From Toxonevra muliebris (Eukaryota; Arthropoda; Insecta; Diptera; Pallopteridae): a DNA stretch of 64,000 nucleotides. The notes beneath the pieces are model-generated. The model had not been told where the DNA came from, did not search any database, and saw nothing but the letters and a program-made list of their open reading frames with translations. Positions 1-12,471 of this stretch are shown here, in pieces (the stretch's first letter is position 1; every line of letters begins with the position of its first letter). A program made the translations under genes and the position numbers. Location of the stretch: positions 93,489,235 through 93,553,234 of the forward strand of contig OY829326.1 of assembly GCA_963691655.1 (NCBI GenBank), read 5' to 3'.

Positions 1-1217
1 CACAACACTAAATAATATTATTTTGCTTTGTTTGTTGCAATAAAATTTAAAAAATGCGTCGTTGCACCTGTAAAAATCAAAAGTAAGAAACAACAAAAAA
101 TCGAAAAACAAAAAAAAGTTTGAATACACGCCAATTAAGTTTTTTGTTTTTTAATTTTTCTATAATTATGTAAATGTAATTAATTGTAGTACGATATCGT
201 ATTTATTTGTTTTTGTAATGCCACATAATGTTCCAAGTTCAAAATCACTATTTTTTTAATACGCTGCCAACTTGGCACGCGACACATTCATCGCTGCTGC
301 ACGCGTGATTAAATTTTTCACTTTGCATAATTCGCAAGTGTCGGTCCGTGAAAAATTAAAATGAGGCGCCACAAATGCATAAAAATACACAGTACCTCGT
401 GCCACTTTGTGCTTTGTTCTCATACAAATATTTACTCATATGTAAATGCACATACACACACTCATTCACACGTACATACACACATGAAGGTGCACATGTA
501 CAACTAGCACGCGATTTCAAATTGTATTTTCTTTGTTTCAGTTATACGCGCGCGCGCAATTTCCTTTTAACTGCTTGTTCAAAGCGCGATTGATGATTGG
601 TACTGGTGGTACTTGAAGCAAGCAAGCGGACGAGGAGCGTTTTATCACGTTACATTAGAGTCTCGAAATGAAAGTGAAACTGCGGCCGCTTTTGTGTTTG
701 TTTTTATAGTGTGCTATTTTCCAGAGTTGCCGTCTGGAAAAACTAACATTCAGCGAACGCGCTGCCACCAAAGCCGCGGCTATGCCTTTCATTGTGTACT
801 CTGGGCGCCTGCCAACATTTTGTTGCACGCACATGCAATCGGTGCAAGCACCTTCCACGATGGCATCACACCATCATCACATCATCAAGCAGCGATATGT
901 TAGCATAGGAGGAAGTTGCTACATTGCCGCATTGCTGAACACTGATTTCGTCTCGTTTATATCATTGAACCAATAACGTTCAATTGCTGGTGGTGTTGTT
1001 AGCATAATAAAAACAAAATTGCTTTTTTTTATAATTTTGTAAAGCAAATAATTAATATAGGTACTTATAAATAAAAATATTATAAGCAAATAATTAATAA
1101 ATGCATCTGCTTATTATCAAAAGGTATAGGATGAATCAATTAATTTGCTTATAATTGCACAGTGCAACAATTGAACACCTGTACTCAGATTTTCGCTATC
1201 GTGTCTGGAATCCTCGC
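1..1217. other. Stretch without a supported gene
   Basis: AT-rich sequence with a somewhat GC-richer island at about 240-960. Short open frames occur on both strands, but none has a recognisable domain, a convincing start or conserved-looking composition. The island could be an untranslated exon or a regulatory region of a gene lying left of the window; nothing in the sequence decides this. Confidence 0.4.
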
Positions 1218-1249
1218 TATAAAAGAGGGAAAAAAATTGTCAGTCAGCA
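1218..1249 (+). promoter_or_regulatory. Candidate TATA + initiator core promoter without a gene
   Basis: TATAAAAG at 1218-1225 is followed by overlapping initiator-like TCAGTC/TCAGCA at 1240-1249. This puts a candidate start site 24-28 bases after the first T of the TATA box, close to the usual insect spacing. No open reading frame of note follows before the transposon at 1924. It may be a fossil promoter of a mobile element or belong to a non-coding transcript. Confidence 0.35.
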
Positions 1250-1923
1250 ACACTCCATCTAACCCCATTATCCACCCTTTGGGTCGTTATATAAAGCCAT
1301 TATCCGATATAAATAGTTATAGTAAGTAAATATTCTCCATTTAAAGCAGTTGTTGTCACTGAATGCTAATTTCATCTAGGTTCAACCTCTTTCAAGAAAT
1401 TAAACCTTAAAATACAAAATTTGTTGTTGTTGCAATAACGATTTTATACTTGATTAACCTAAAAAATAACAAACAATCGCACGAGAAAATATTTCCTATC
1501 GAAAAGTAGCTAGGGACATCGAAGGTCAAAACCACCTAAGTTCAATTTTGCCAAAAAAAAAAATACTCGAAAATAGAAAAAATGGATTTACAGGGTCATT
1601 ATAAGATCTACTGTGTTCCATATATCTGGTAGGTCCATGGCGAAAAAAAAGGTTTGACAGTGGTAACGATTTGATGTGCCTACCAATGCATCACAAAATC
1701 AGCAGCCCTGAACGCTATTTGTTCGCTAACTTGTGCTGGTACAATGCTACCGTAAACTGCGCTTAAATTGGCCCTATCGTCTTATAATAAATTAGATAGA
1801 GAGCGAAGCTCGGGCGCGTCTTAGTATCTGATTAAAATATACATGTGTAAATACAATACATTGGTAATAGAATTAATCATTCTTTGGAGTTATACGAATC
1901 TTAAGTTAAAAATTTTTAACTTA

Positions 1924-3199
1924 AGGAGTGAGATTGAAAAAATCTTAACACACGTTTTACCTAATAATTGTTTTTGGGTGTAAAATTTAAAAATTTCTTT
2001 GATGTAGTTATCTTTGAAAAATATGTCAGTTGTTATTTTTAATGACAAACATGTTGATTTATTGTGAGTTTGATCAAAATGAGTGAAGAAAAAGAAGTAC
2101 GTCTTAAAATTATTAAAAATTTTCAAAAAAATTCAAATTGGTCCTACAAAAAATTGGCCAAAGAATTGATGGTCTGCCGTCAAACTGTTTCCAATGTTAT
2201 TAAACAGTTTCATGAGAATTTGACCATCGATAGGAAACCTGGTTCGGGAAGAAAACAAGGACCTCATGATATTGGGAAAGCCAAGAAAATAAAAAGCATA
2301 TTGAAAAGATCTCCAAACACATCTGGTAGAAAAGCTGCCCGGATAGCCCAGTGCTCTGACTATTTGGTGCGAAAAGTTAAAGCCAACCCATGTTTGAAAA
2401 CATATAAAGTCCAAAAAGTTCCAGACAGGAATGCTGCAAAAAATTTAGACTCCAAAAGTATGGCTCGGAAATTAAAATCGAATTTCATACAAAAATATTC
2501 ATGTTGTATAATGGACGACGAAACTTATGTACTGGCAGATTTCACGCAGCTTCCGGGTCAAAATTTTTATGTTGCTGATGCTCGAGGAAATGTCGAAGAA
2601 CAATTTAGAATCCAAAAGCAGACAAAATTTTCTAAAAAATTCCTGGTATGGCAAGCTATATGCAGTTGCGGCAAAAGAAGCAAGTCATTTGTTACAGTGG
2701 GCTCTATAAATACCGAAATATACATCAAAGAATGTTTGAAAAAAAACTTCTTCCTTTCATAAGAGAGCACAATGTGTCCACATATTTTTGGTCCGATTTG
2801 GCATCATGACACTACGCCAAGAAAGCTCTAGAGTGGTACCAATGTAATAACATAGTTTTTGTAACAAGAGAGGCCAATCCTCCAAATTGTCCGGAGCTAA
2901 GACCAGTGGAGAGATATTGGGCTCTTGTGAAAATAAACTTAAAGAGCACAAAAAAGGTGTCCCAAAATATCGAAGATTTTAAAAGGAGATGGGCAAACTG
3001 GTGCCTGAAACAACTATCAAATCTCTAATGGAAGGCTTACCAAAAAAGGTCAACGAGTTCATAAATAGTGGTTAGAACTATAAAAGTTATACTTTTCTGT
3101 AATTTGTAAAATATTATCAATTAAATAAGAATCTCTAAGATCAACCGTTTAAAAATTATTGAATTTTATATATATTAAGATTTTTTCGATCTCACTCCT
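1924..3199 (+). mobile_element. Tc1/mariner superfamily element, DD37E type, defective
   Basis: The element begins AGGAGTGAGATTGAAAAAAT and ends with the inverted counterpart ATTTTTTCGATCTCACTCCT. The terminal repeats are about 25 bp with one mismatch. Both ends are flanked by TA (1922-1923 and 3200-3201), the target duplication of the superfamily. Total length is 1276 bp, normal for a full-length Tc1-like element. It carries one plus-strand transposase gene broken by a frameshift and a stop. The superfamily is certain; the exact family name is not. Confidence 0.9.
2064..3075 (+). pseudogene. Tc1/mariner-like transposase (broken)
   Basis: The product would bind the terminal repeats through N-terminal helix-turn-helix domains and cut and paste the element with a DDE catalytic domain. 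The reading frame is open from 2064 (a second ATG at 2079 is equally likely) to about 2745 and covers the helix-turn-helix region (SYKKLAKELMVCRQTVSNVI) and the first catalytic block (IMDDETYV). A one-base loss in an A run near 2745 shifts the frame. The continuation LLPFIREHN..YFWSDLAS carries the second Asp and then a TGA at about 2807 where a Cys codon is expected. The third acidic residue is in PELRPVERYWA, 37 residues after the second Asp. Translation resumes to a TAG at 3073-3075. Inactive as it stands. Confidence 0.85.
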
Positions 3200-3479
3200 T
3201 ATTTGTGGAAAAATTTAAAAACAGAGCGATGGTATATTTAATATTGAAAAAGTATTGAAAGTGCCCCCCATGTATAATTTTTCTTTATTCATTCATCAAT
3301 CAATTATGTTTATTAGATTATGTTAATAATGAATTTTTTCATACTTTTCTCTTTGTTTAATAAAAACAACAGTTGAATTAAGGGGTTATATATATTATAT
3401 TAGTTGTGTTGGTTGAAATAATCGAAAATTTGTTTATTGCATTTTTTCAAAGAACATAAATATATAAAAATATTTTACA

Positions 3480-3905
3480 GCGAAAGTTACAGTTGTCAAC
3501 AGCGCGCTACCTTCGACTACCTGAACATGGCGCCGAAAGTTTAAACGCGATTATCTCGAAATGTTGCTCCGTTGCGGTGAGAAAGGTTTCTCAAAAACCA
3601 TTTCACCAATCGATCTGAATTTTTACTGGCTACTTTATAACAGTAATAGCCTCTTAGTGAACGAAGGAATTTTTATTTGAAACAAAACTTTTTTTTCTGG
3701 CTACCAAAACCAAATTTACAGACCCTCGAAAACCAAGAATTTAAAAAAAAATTATCAAGATTTTTTTCACTAAAAGCTTGACGATGACAACCGAAACATG
3801 TTCTGGTTTTTTGCTTTTTAGGTAAACCGTTCTTCATTTATCATTCTCACCGCGAGGGGTAACGAAAAAAGGTGTTTTGGCACAATGGCCGTATAGCCCC
3901 TTTTT
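3480..3905 (+). repeat. Interspersed repeat, unclassified, copy A
   Basis: This segment is a diverged, opposite-orientation relative of 15965-16325. Shared blocks include TAGTGAACGAAGGAATTTTT, CTGGCTACCAAAACCAAATT and CAGACCCTCGAAAA, and the motif ATTATCTCGAAATGTTG. No coding capacity or clear termini are visible. It is some kind of dispersed element of unknown class. Confidence 0.65.
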
Positions 3906-6400
3906 TCCGACAACAAGTTCATATAACCCCTCAAAGGGTTTTGATTATTTGCCGGAAATGACAATTTTTAAACAGCCATAATGTCAGTTGACTTTATTTC
4001 CACTTTGAAGATATATAATGTCAATCTTCTTTATGGCACTTTGAAATGGACACATTGTCAATTGATATTATGGCCAATGGTATTATGTCATTCTTCACTC
4101 TCGCCCTTCACCCTTACCCACCCTTTACAAAAAAAAATACTTTTCGATGGGGAATATTTAATTTTGACTGTTGTAATTTTTCTGCCTGCAGATCAGTAAG
4201 TGTTTGTAGATTATTTCAGTGTTAATAATTGGTGAAATAAAGGCATATTGTGACAGTGCTACTCTGCTTCTTTTATATTGATTTTAAATAACTTAGTGTC
4301 GTATAGACCCCAAGGTACAGAAACTTGTTCGGAATATCAGAAGGAAAAAATTTGTCATTTTATAACTTTTTCTAATGAAAATAATAATGTTTTTTCGCAT
4401 TCAACGGCCAATAGTTAAAATTATTATGGCAATAGTTTGTCGATTGAAATTTTTAAGCTATTGGTTGGAGAAATTTGTTTCCTTCCCGTAATGTGATGTT
4501 GATGAAATAATTAACTCTATCAAATATTGTATAAAAGGCTAATACAATTTTTTTTATCATAACCGCGACTTTTTGATAAATATTTTCCTCGAATGTGCGA
4601 TGATTTTAATGTAGCAAATATGCCGGAAACAATTTCAATATCCTTAACAATGAAAAACATTAAATTTTTTACAGTTCAATGTCAATAGCAGAGCACATAA
4701 ATGCATGTATCCATATTTATATATACTTAGATATACATGAATACTATATCTAAATAATAAGTTTCCTTTAAGCAACTCTAAAGCAAAATTAGGTAAACAA
4801 AAAATGGCGAGAAATTCACTTTTCCTCTCAAAGAAGGAAACAAATTCACTTTTAGCCAAACAAAAAAATTTAACAACAACTAGTGAAATGATATAATTTC
4901 TCTGTTAAGCTTTTCAGCATCTGTATATATATACATATATATTTGTATATACATATATATATAAAGACACGTACATACTATATAATTATGCAACAGTTGA
5001 AGTTGCACTAACAGCATTCAATACTCATTGAGACGACAACATTACCAAATTTAGAGCTTAATAAAAATAAAAAGTGAATCAGTGCGCAAAACGCAATTTT
5101 CGCAGCTTGGTGGCATGCCATCTTGACCAACAGGTTCCATCGCTTCATTATAATCACTGCAGTAGACAACAAACTCCATTTATTAATGCGGAATAATTGC
5201 ACTGGATTTCGGACTGGTTTAAATAAAAAACATCACCAGCAACAGCAACAGCAGCAGGCACAGCAGCAACAGCAGAGCGCCAGTTTGCTCATTTATTCGC
5301 CATTTCCACTAGATGCCCGCATCTGCTTTTGACTGTTCGCTCACTATTGCAATTATAGCTCAAATCCATTCGCATTCGTATTAAATTACCTCAGGCTTTT
5401 CAATGGATTTTTCTCAATTGCAAGTGGGAAAGTTTAAAAAGTTTTTGTTTTTTCAACACTTCAGGCGATTGACTTTCTACGAACAGTGACGATGACGCTA
5501 ACAAAGACTACGGCGATGAGTTACTTCATTGCAGCAACACCAATTTGGAACAAAGTTAGAAAAGTGCCCCAGTCGCGAGAAACTTCACAAAGTATGAATG
5601 CGATTTTCATGTTGAACTGCAAACAACCGCAGGCGGTGGCAAACAGCAAACATTTCAATCCGATGGATGGATGGAAGCTGGGAGTATCGATAATATTTAA
5701 TTCATTGTCGTGTCGTAACACTTGTTGTAATTGTGTTGTAATTAAGAAAATGCCTTTCAAGTACCTACCAACTATTCACAGGTACTTAAGTATGTATTTA
5801 GGTACACATCTACATACATATGCACACATATGTATATATTGTGTAATTTGCACTTCCAAACTTCCATCTAATACATAATTTAAAGTAATTAACATTGTTA
5901 TTAAATCAAGCGGATTTAATGTTATCAAAATTTTTGTTTTAATAGAGAGTTCAAATTTAATAAAGAGTGCATAGCTTTATTGATTCAACAAAAATGCTTG
6001 GCTTTTGTGGTTAACTAGTATACCCCGTATACAAGAATGATACATACAAAATGCGATTAGAATTCAACTAACCAAAAGTTGTTTAAATCAATATGTAAGT
6101 ATTTAAGTATGTAAGTATATTTTTACCGGGTAAACTGTCGCTAGCGCGGATAAAAAGATCTGATTCTTTCTTAATAAATTTGTTTATTGAGGCTCAGGCC
6201 AATTTTCTTCCAGTGTAATGAGGGAAAGTACCGAAATTCGTCATTCAAAGGTTTTAATATGTGTCCCGGAAAAAAAAATTAAATGGATTTAGCTATTTGC
6301 ATGAAATATTTTATATATCATTATTCCATGAAATGGGAAAAAGGTGGGTGAAATTAAAAATAGAGGCATGGCACCTCCCATATAACCTATGGAATATCTA
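3906..6400. other. Stretch without a supported gene
   Basis: AT-rich sequence with an alternating TA/TATATACA microsatellite at about 4921-4965 and a CAG/CAA trinucleotide tract at about 5236-5277. The trinucleotide tract encodes a Gln run in one frame, but the frame around it has no recognisable domain, start context or splice structure. I treat it as a simple repeat, not a gene. Confidence 0.4.
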
Positions 6401-6741
6401 ATAGCGTTTTCTTTTCTCGATAAAATGTTGCATTTTTTCTGCACCGTGCTGTCAAATTTTCTGTTCTATTCTGAAAAAGGGGCAGCCTTTTCAGAGTATC
6501 TTTTCTAAAAAATGTTGCCTTCTAAGCGGGAAAAAATGTTACACTTTTGCACTCAATTAAATGACGGGGTGAGAATGTTGCCCTGAAAATTAGCTGATTC
6601 TGACACAGTAGCATTTTTATATTCTTTTCTTGTACTAAAAAGTCAACATTTTGGCAGGGTTGAGGGCAACATTAAAAAATTGTTGCCATCGTACTAGGCA
6701 AAAAAAAAATGCAACATTTTGTCAAGAAAAGAAAACGCTAT
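6401..6741. mobile_element. MITE with about 42-bp terminal inverted repeats
   Basis: The left end ATAGCGTTTTCTTTTCTCGA (6401 on) and the right end ending AGAAAAGAAAACGCTAT (6741) are inverted copies, matching for about 42 bp through AAAATGTTGCATTTTTT. The 341-bp interior has no open frame. A target duplication is not evident (at most the AT at the tips), so the superfamily is left open. Confidence 0.65.
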
Positions 6742-7179
6742 CAGTAATCATTTGTAGTAAAGCTCGAAGATTTAGTATGAAAATGTTAATTATTAATGGC
6801 ATTCTGTAAGAAAAATATGGATAGCCGAGAAGAAGGGGGCGTGGTCCTTGCCATACAGCTCTAATGCTTTTTTGGATATATGTACAACAACCGTTCCAGT
6901 AAAGCACTGTAATTTTGTACAAAGATGTTCGTTGACAAAACCATACAAGAAAAACGTGGGTGGGATTGAAAAAGAGGGTGAAGCATTTTCATTATTACGT
7001 TAATTTTCATTATGGGATATCTGAGGAACCATTTATGGCGCGGTTCTAAGATCCGGTGTTAAAATATGATTTCTGGGTGCATGAGTAGTGGGTGTGTCAC
7101 CTCTCTTGGAAACCTGATTTTTAATACAGTGCATTTCCTAAATTATTTGTGGACCAGTGATGATAGTTGGCTAGATAGT

Positions 7180-7250
7180 GGTTGCTGTAGTCTAGTGGTT
7201 AGTGTTCTGAACTGCTACGCAAGCTGACCTAGTTCAATGCTCGGCTCAGT
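7180..7250 (+). repeat. tRNA-derived SINE head (degenerate)
   Basis: TAGTCTAGTGGTTAGTGTTC resembles an RNA polymerase III A box with its D-arm context, and AGTTCAATGCTCGGCT about 35 bases on resembles a B box. The cloverleaf is not intact and AT-rich sequence follows, so this is a SINE promoter remnant, not a functional tRNA. Confidence 0.5.
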
Positions 7251-7693
7251 CAAAAAAATATATATATTTCAGAAAACCCCCTCCCCACTGAAACTTTTTT
7301 CTGCGTACGTGCCTATCTGGTAGCCTTAGCCTAGGCCCTCCAATGATATATACCCGTGCATCAAATTTTATTTAAATGAAGCTTTGGATGAGAAACCTCT
7401 GCATGCTGAGGACATCGCAAACGTTTAAAGAACAATGATTTAAGGATATGCACCTGGAATAAGCGAACGCTTTATAAGGAAGGTGCCTCTATTCAGCTGA
7501 CAGATATCCTCGATAAATATCGAGCTGGCATTAGTGCTATCCAAGCAATGCGCTAGATGGAACAGGGTTGCTCCAAAAGAGCATCCCGTGAAATATACTA
7601 GAGCTGGCATGACCTAAGGCACAAATTTCTAGATGCATTTGTGTCTAGTAAGAGGCTTAGCGTTTGTGTATGTAAGCCAATAAGTTATATCAC

Positions 7694-7900
7694 AGGGGTC
7701 GTGGCGCAGTGATAATGTGCTGGATGTGCTTGAGTTCGGTACTCGAAAAATGAAAAATAGAAAATACAAATTTGTATACACGGCACAACCTCTTGGCTGG
7801 CAGTGAAGTGACAAGAGGAGTGGCAAGAGATAAAATTGCCTAAGATAAGCTTTTCACTTAACCATTCGGATTTGGCATACAACTATAGGCTACTTCCATA
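7694..7900 (+). repeat. tRNA-headed SINE with conserved 3' domain
   Basis: The head has GTGGCGCAGTGATAATGTGC (A-box like) and GAGTTCGGTACTC (B-box like). The tail CCATTCGGATTTGGCATACA..CTATAGGCTACTTCCATAA is shared with the tails at 18660-18735 and 30450-30530. The three tails define one SINE superfamily in this window. Confidence 0.65.
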
Positions 7901-7929
7901 ACATGAATTGCTGAGCTATTACTATTGCT

Positions 7930-10110
7930 GAGCAATTTCTTAACCCGTCTACTGCTATCGATGCTTCTTCGACATTACAAATTTCTCCTGTAGCTATGGA
8001 AATTGAAACATCTCCCATAGTTATTGATAACTCTCCAGTTGTACTAATTATTACGACTGTGTGAAATCTTTTAGCAGTCTATCGTTGCCTTCATCTGCTG
8101 TTGAATTTAGTATGCTGGTTCCTAAAATGATACTTCTATTGATGATATAAAGTTTCACATAAAATCTAAAATTAAAGTAGATCACATTTCCGTTCCTAAA
8201 TTTAACTTTTCATATCAAAGAAATATTTTATCTTTCAAAATTATTATTCCGATTGATATGTTCGATAAAATCAGTGAAAACAATTTTTGGCCAAAAGGTG
8301 CAATTTTGAAAGAGTTTGTTATAAAGCTAAGCCAATTTCTAAAAACGTTGTGCGTGTTCGTCGAGTAGATCCAAAAAACTAGTTAAGGTTCCCGATCTTC
8401 TGCTAATTTTGTATCAGAATGTCAGAGAGGTTAATTCAAAACTAAACAGCCTTTATCTTAAAAGTTTTACGTGCCAACATTTTAGTCTTTTCTGAAATTT
8501 GGCTTAAACTTTCTGTGCATGATGCTGAAATTCTTTGTAATTACTTCCCAATTTACTGATAGCCGTTCAGATTTCTTATCCTTCCGAGGTTTATCCATTA
8601 GATTATTCTGATGACATTGAATTCTTATGTGTTCGCATATTCCACCAAATTCTACTGTTGATATTTATCTTAAGCGTGCTTTTTTCTTGACAGCGATTTG
8701 CTCTGAAATGAGAACAATAGATTCTTTGATTGAGCTTGGCGATTTTAATATGCCGGGTGTTACATGGAACTTTGACGAAGCTCAACATCTTTTTCCATGC
8801 ACTATAGATGAACGCTTTTCTAACTTTTTGGATACACTTTCTGAATTTAGACCTTGCTTATGTAGACGATGACTCAAAAATTAGTCTTTCTCGATGCAAG
8901 CCCTTTGCTCTTTATCTTTGAATCACCTTATAGCCAATGTATCAGTATAAAACCATTTAAATCAAAATACCGTTTTCAAAGAACTAACTATAATAAACTT
9001 TTAGATATTCTTTCATTTGTCTCTTGACCACTAGATATCAAAAACTTAATGAAGAATGCTATAAGGACCAATTGAATGACTTAAAAACTAAAATTCATCA
9101 CGACCCAAAATCGTTTTATGACTTTGTAAACTCTAAATGTAAGACCAGCGATTTCCCACCGTTCATGCGGCTGGGTAATGGTATGTAATGATGATAAGAA
9201 AATTACGAACTTGTTCGCTGATTTTTTCAAATCTACATATTTCTCGTTTAACTTCAATATTAACGAAATTCTCCCATTCTCTATTTATTTTATTTGCTTT
9301 CCTATAATAGATTCTTAAGTCTCTTAAGCAGTCATTGGCATCCGGTCCTGATAATATTCCAAAATTTTTGACAAATCTCTGAAAACAGAGTATTTCCCAG
9401 TCTGTTGGAAAGAATCTTTTATTTATATTCATAAAAGTGGTGCAATTTCAAATTATAGAGGTATTGCTAAATTAAGTGTAATACCCAAAGTTGTTTGAGT
9501 CAATTATTACAACGTTGATTAACACATCATGGATTCCTAAAGGAGAGATCTACAACATCGAAACGTTTGGAATTCACCACATGTGTGGTAAATGGATTTA
9601 TTAATGGCCAACAAACTGATGTTATATATAATGATTTAGCAAAGCATTTGACAAAGTAAACCATGCTCTTCTGATTAAAAAGTTGAGCTTAATTGGATTT
9701 CCGCCCATGTTCTTAAGATGGTTAGAGTCATATATCAATAATAGAAAGCAAAAGGTTATCTTCCGAAATACCTTATCAAAAAACATTGATGTTACTTCCG
9801 GAGTCCTCAAGGAAGCCATTTAGGATCTTTATTATTTCTTTTGTTTATTAATGATTTGCCTTCTTTTATTCATAATTCTAAAATTGTAATATTGTAATGT
9901 ATGCTGATGATGTAAAGCTGTTCTTATCTTATAATTCTTTAATCCAACAGAAACTTCTACAAGAAGAAGATCTTGAAAGTTTTTCCAAATGGTGCCACAT
10001 AAACTTAATGGTTCTTAATCTTGATATATATAAATTTATGACATTCGTGAGGAGGCAACCAACAGTATACCGCCAAACCATTAAAAAAACCACAAATTTC
10101 CTCTGATTTT
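7930..10110 (+). pseudogene. Degenerate non-LTR retrotransposon (ORF1 end, endonuclease, reverse transcriptase)
   Basis: Plus-strand fragments in shifting frames follow the order of a LINE. At about 8170-8330 there is an ORF1-like end (FKIIIPIDMFDKISENNFWP). At about 8490-8560 and 8627-8870 come apurinic endonuclease blocks (FSEIWLKLSVHDAEILC and LIELGDFNMPGVTWNF). At about 9330-10080 come reverse transcriptase blocks (SGPDNIPKFL, FSKAFDKVNHALLIKKLS, RWLESYINNRKQKVIF, LFINDLPSF, YADDVKLF). Many stops and frameshifts make it inactive. The block order and the GDFN and YADD motifs fit a Jockey/CR1-like clade; finer placement needs alignment. Confidence 0.8.
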
Positions 10111-10757
10111 TCGTAAATGAAAAGAGTTTTAACAGTTTTAAAAAGATTTTGCCCAACTTTTTTTAGGAACTGTTTTCTGGTGACAATTTAGGACCGATTT
10201 GTCAAGTAATGATGGAAAAATTTATCCTTACTGCGGAAATTTAGTTTTTTTTTTTAAACCAAGGATTCGTTTTTAGATAAAAAAAATTTTCGCTTTGACT
10301 TTCAACATTTTTTTAATTTGCACCATAAGTGCATATATGTTTCTATCCAATTGCATCTTCAGCTGACTTCATATGTATGCCTGCAAGGATCTGTGTAACC
10401 ATAAAGAGAGGACTTATTTTAATCGTACCATTGCATCTTTCCACAATTGGCGCAAAAACTTTTGCCATTGTAATCTATTACACTGTTCAACAGGCAAAAA
10501 TGAGCAGAGACGCTGAGTCCGAATCCATGATCCGTTTTGCTCTGCTACGTCACAATTTTGACATTAAACTTTTTAAAATAAAAAAGTGCAGTTCATATTT
10601 TTTTCATCAAAACATCCATTTTTACAAAAAAAAAATTTTCTGTTTTTTTATTTTTTAACTTTAAAAATTTAGAAAATTTTTTTTAAATTAATTTATTTTT
10701 TCGTAATTTTTTTCATTCTCGTTATCATCGTTCACTTTTATCTCGTTATTAGCTTAA
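10111..10757. other. Stretch without a supported gene
   Basis: AT-rich sequence without coding signals. The motif ACGCTGAGTCCGAAT at about 10510 recurs at about 23846, so it is probably part of an old repeat. The left TTAA of the adjoining piggyBac-like MITE is at 10754-10757. Confidence 0.4.
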
Positions 10758-10887
10758 CCCAGTAATGCCTAGCGGTGCCATATGGCACCTTGTCGCTGAG
10801 CCGTTCCTGAGCCAGGTTCAAAAACAATTTTTTTCTCAAGTTACTTTCTTGATCTATCTACTTTGGTTCCCGCTCGTCCTTAATGGG
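10758..10887 (+). mobile_element. 130-bp piggyBac-like MITE, copy 1
   Basis: The element starts CCCAGTAATGCCTAGCGG and ends as the inverse of CCCATTAAGGACGAGCGG. It is flanked on both sides by TTAA (10754-10757 and 10888-10891), the target site of piggyBac elements, whose termini begin CCC. A 16-bp palindrome GGTGCCATATGGCACC lies near the left end. An inverted second copy of identical length is at 23700-23829. There is no coding capacity. Confidence 0.8.
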
Positions 10888-11274
10888 TTAAAGCAATGAT
10901 GGCCAAACGTATACTTAAATGCAAAATGAGCTTTAAACTCTTAATACATATCGTAAACGAATACGTATACAAATACGCCAAATCAATTCTCAGGTTAAAA
11001 TGTCCTGCAAGATTTACAACATATATTTTTTTTAATTATTACACAAAAATGTATTATTTCTAGTTTACCTCATTTTCTCCTTCCAATTTTCAATGCGTGC
11101 TTAAAATCTATTCGTACGCCGAGGTATTTTTCAGGAATGATGGTATTTATTTCCTCGCTTTCAATTTTTCCCAAATGAGAAATTTAAATACCGTACTCTA
11201 CAAAAAGTTTAGGACATTAAAATAAGTTTTTCTCTTTTTACATTTTTATTATTTATTATTTACTTTGGCTCTGT

Positions 11275-11457
11275 TCATAAACAAAATTTAGGCAAACGCC
11301 ACTCCTTAAGTAGGCTCCTTAACTCATCAGTTTTTTGGTTTTGTTGCGCAGGAGCAAATGAACTACCGCTTTCAGATTCAGCTAATAAAAAACCTTCATT
11401 CAACTCTGATAAAAAGTTGTTCATTTCAGAATTTAATGTAGCCACCGTATAGTTCAT
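11275..11457 (-). other. Short open frame, possible transposon protein fragment
   Basis: A 60-codon frame, MNYTVATLNSEMNNFLSEL..DELRSLLKEWRLPKFCL, has protein-like composition. Its end (DELRSLLKEWRLP) resembles the SAM-like or helix-rich N-termini seen in some transposon-encoded proteins. It is isolated: no exon or domain continues it, and direct repeats of AGTTAA-type sequence follow at 11590-11960. I do not recognise it, and it may be chance. Confidence 0.2.
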
Positions 11458-12001
11458 ATCGTTCTATTATATAGTGACAAAAAATTCACAATTATCAACA
11501 CCAAATTTGATAGGAATTAAAATGTAATATTAATTACACACGTTTTTCACAATGAAATACAGAATTCGAAATTAAAATTTGGAAAGTTGATTTATTTTAA
11601 ACTTTGTTTCGGAATACAGTTGACTCCGTTCTGAGTTGATTTTACATGATGTTAAAAGTTGAATTTTATTAAACATTTTCGGAGTACAGTTAACTCAGTT
11701 TAGAGTTAATAGTAGATTTTTATAGAAACTTTGAAAATGAGTTATATTTACTCAGAAAAAATTTGATTGATTAATTTTTTCCATGGTTATATTAACCATT
11801 TTCAGAATAATCGAACATATATTGGTTGAAACTGCAGAGTTAATTTGAAATTGCCTTCAGACTTACTCTGACATTGACAAAAAGTTAATATAACCACAAA
11901 AAGAGTTAAATCAACTCAAAAAAACTTCAAACAATTCACAAAAAATGTTGTATTAACTCCGCATATTTTTTTCGGTGTACAAAGGAAATGCTTGAAAATG
12001 C

Positions 12002-12471
12002 ATATCGCTCATTTACTAAAAGACTGTCATAAGTAAAAAAACACGATTTTTGAATTAATGATGCAGAATTATTCATTATGTCAGGGTTCATATTGTGTAA
12101 AAATTTCAATATTAATATCTTGTATACTCAGCGCGTGAGAACTATAAGTTTTCTTCTTTTTTCTGCAAAGTGGGAGTCAATTGAAAACTTTAAACGCGTT
12201 TTCTGCAAAATCGCGTTTTTGAGTTATGACATTCTTTTAGTAAATGAGCGATATATCGCTGCCTTAATTTGCTAAGGCCCTAACATAAAATTTTCCAATA
12301 TCGAGTTTTTGATGGCGTGTCCTCTTTTATCTATACCGACAATTTTGGACACCTAAATCGAAAACTTGCGATATTTTCTTTTAGTTTAAATTACGAATTC
12401 TCGAAACAGTACTCCAAATACAAAAATGTTATTTGTAAAATTAGGGCTTTAGCAAATTAAGGCAGCGATAT
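12002..12471. repeat. Two consecutive overlapping inverted repeats (double hairpin)
   Basis: Arm A (12002-12032) is the inverse of arm A' (12224-12254) with one mismatch over 31 bp. Arm B (12253-12283) starts within the last two bases of A' and is the inverse of B' (12441-12471), again 31 bp with few mismatches. The ATAT shared by A' and B lies at the point where the two hairpins meet. No open frame of note is present. Confidence 0.75.

Noticed and set aside
613..903. 96-codon plus-strand frame near the window start
   Set aside because: No recognisable motif, overlapping frames of similar length on both strands, and no splice or promoter context.
5123..5332. Open frame with a Gln run from a CAG/CAA tract
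   Set aside because: No domain, splice partner or plausible promoter. The Gln run is explained by a trinucleotide microsatellite.
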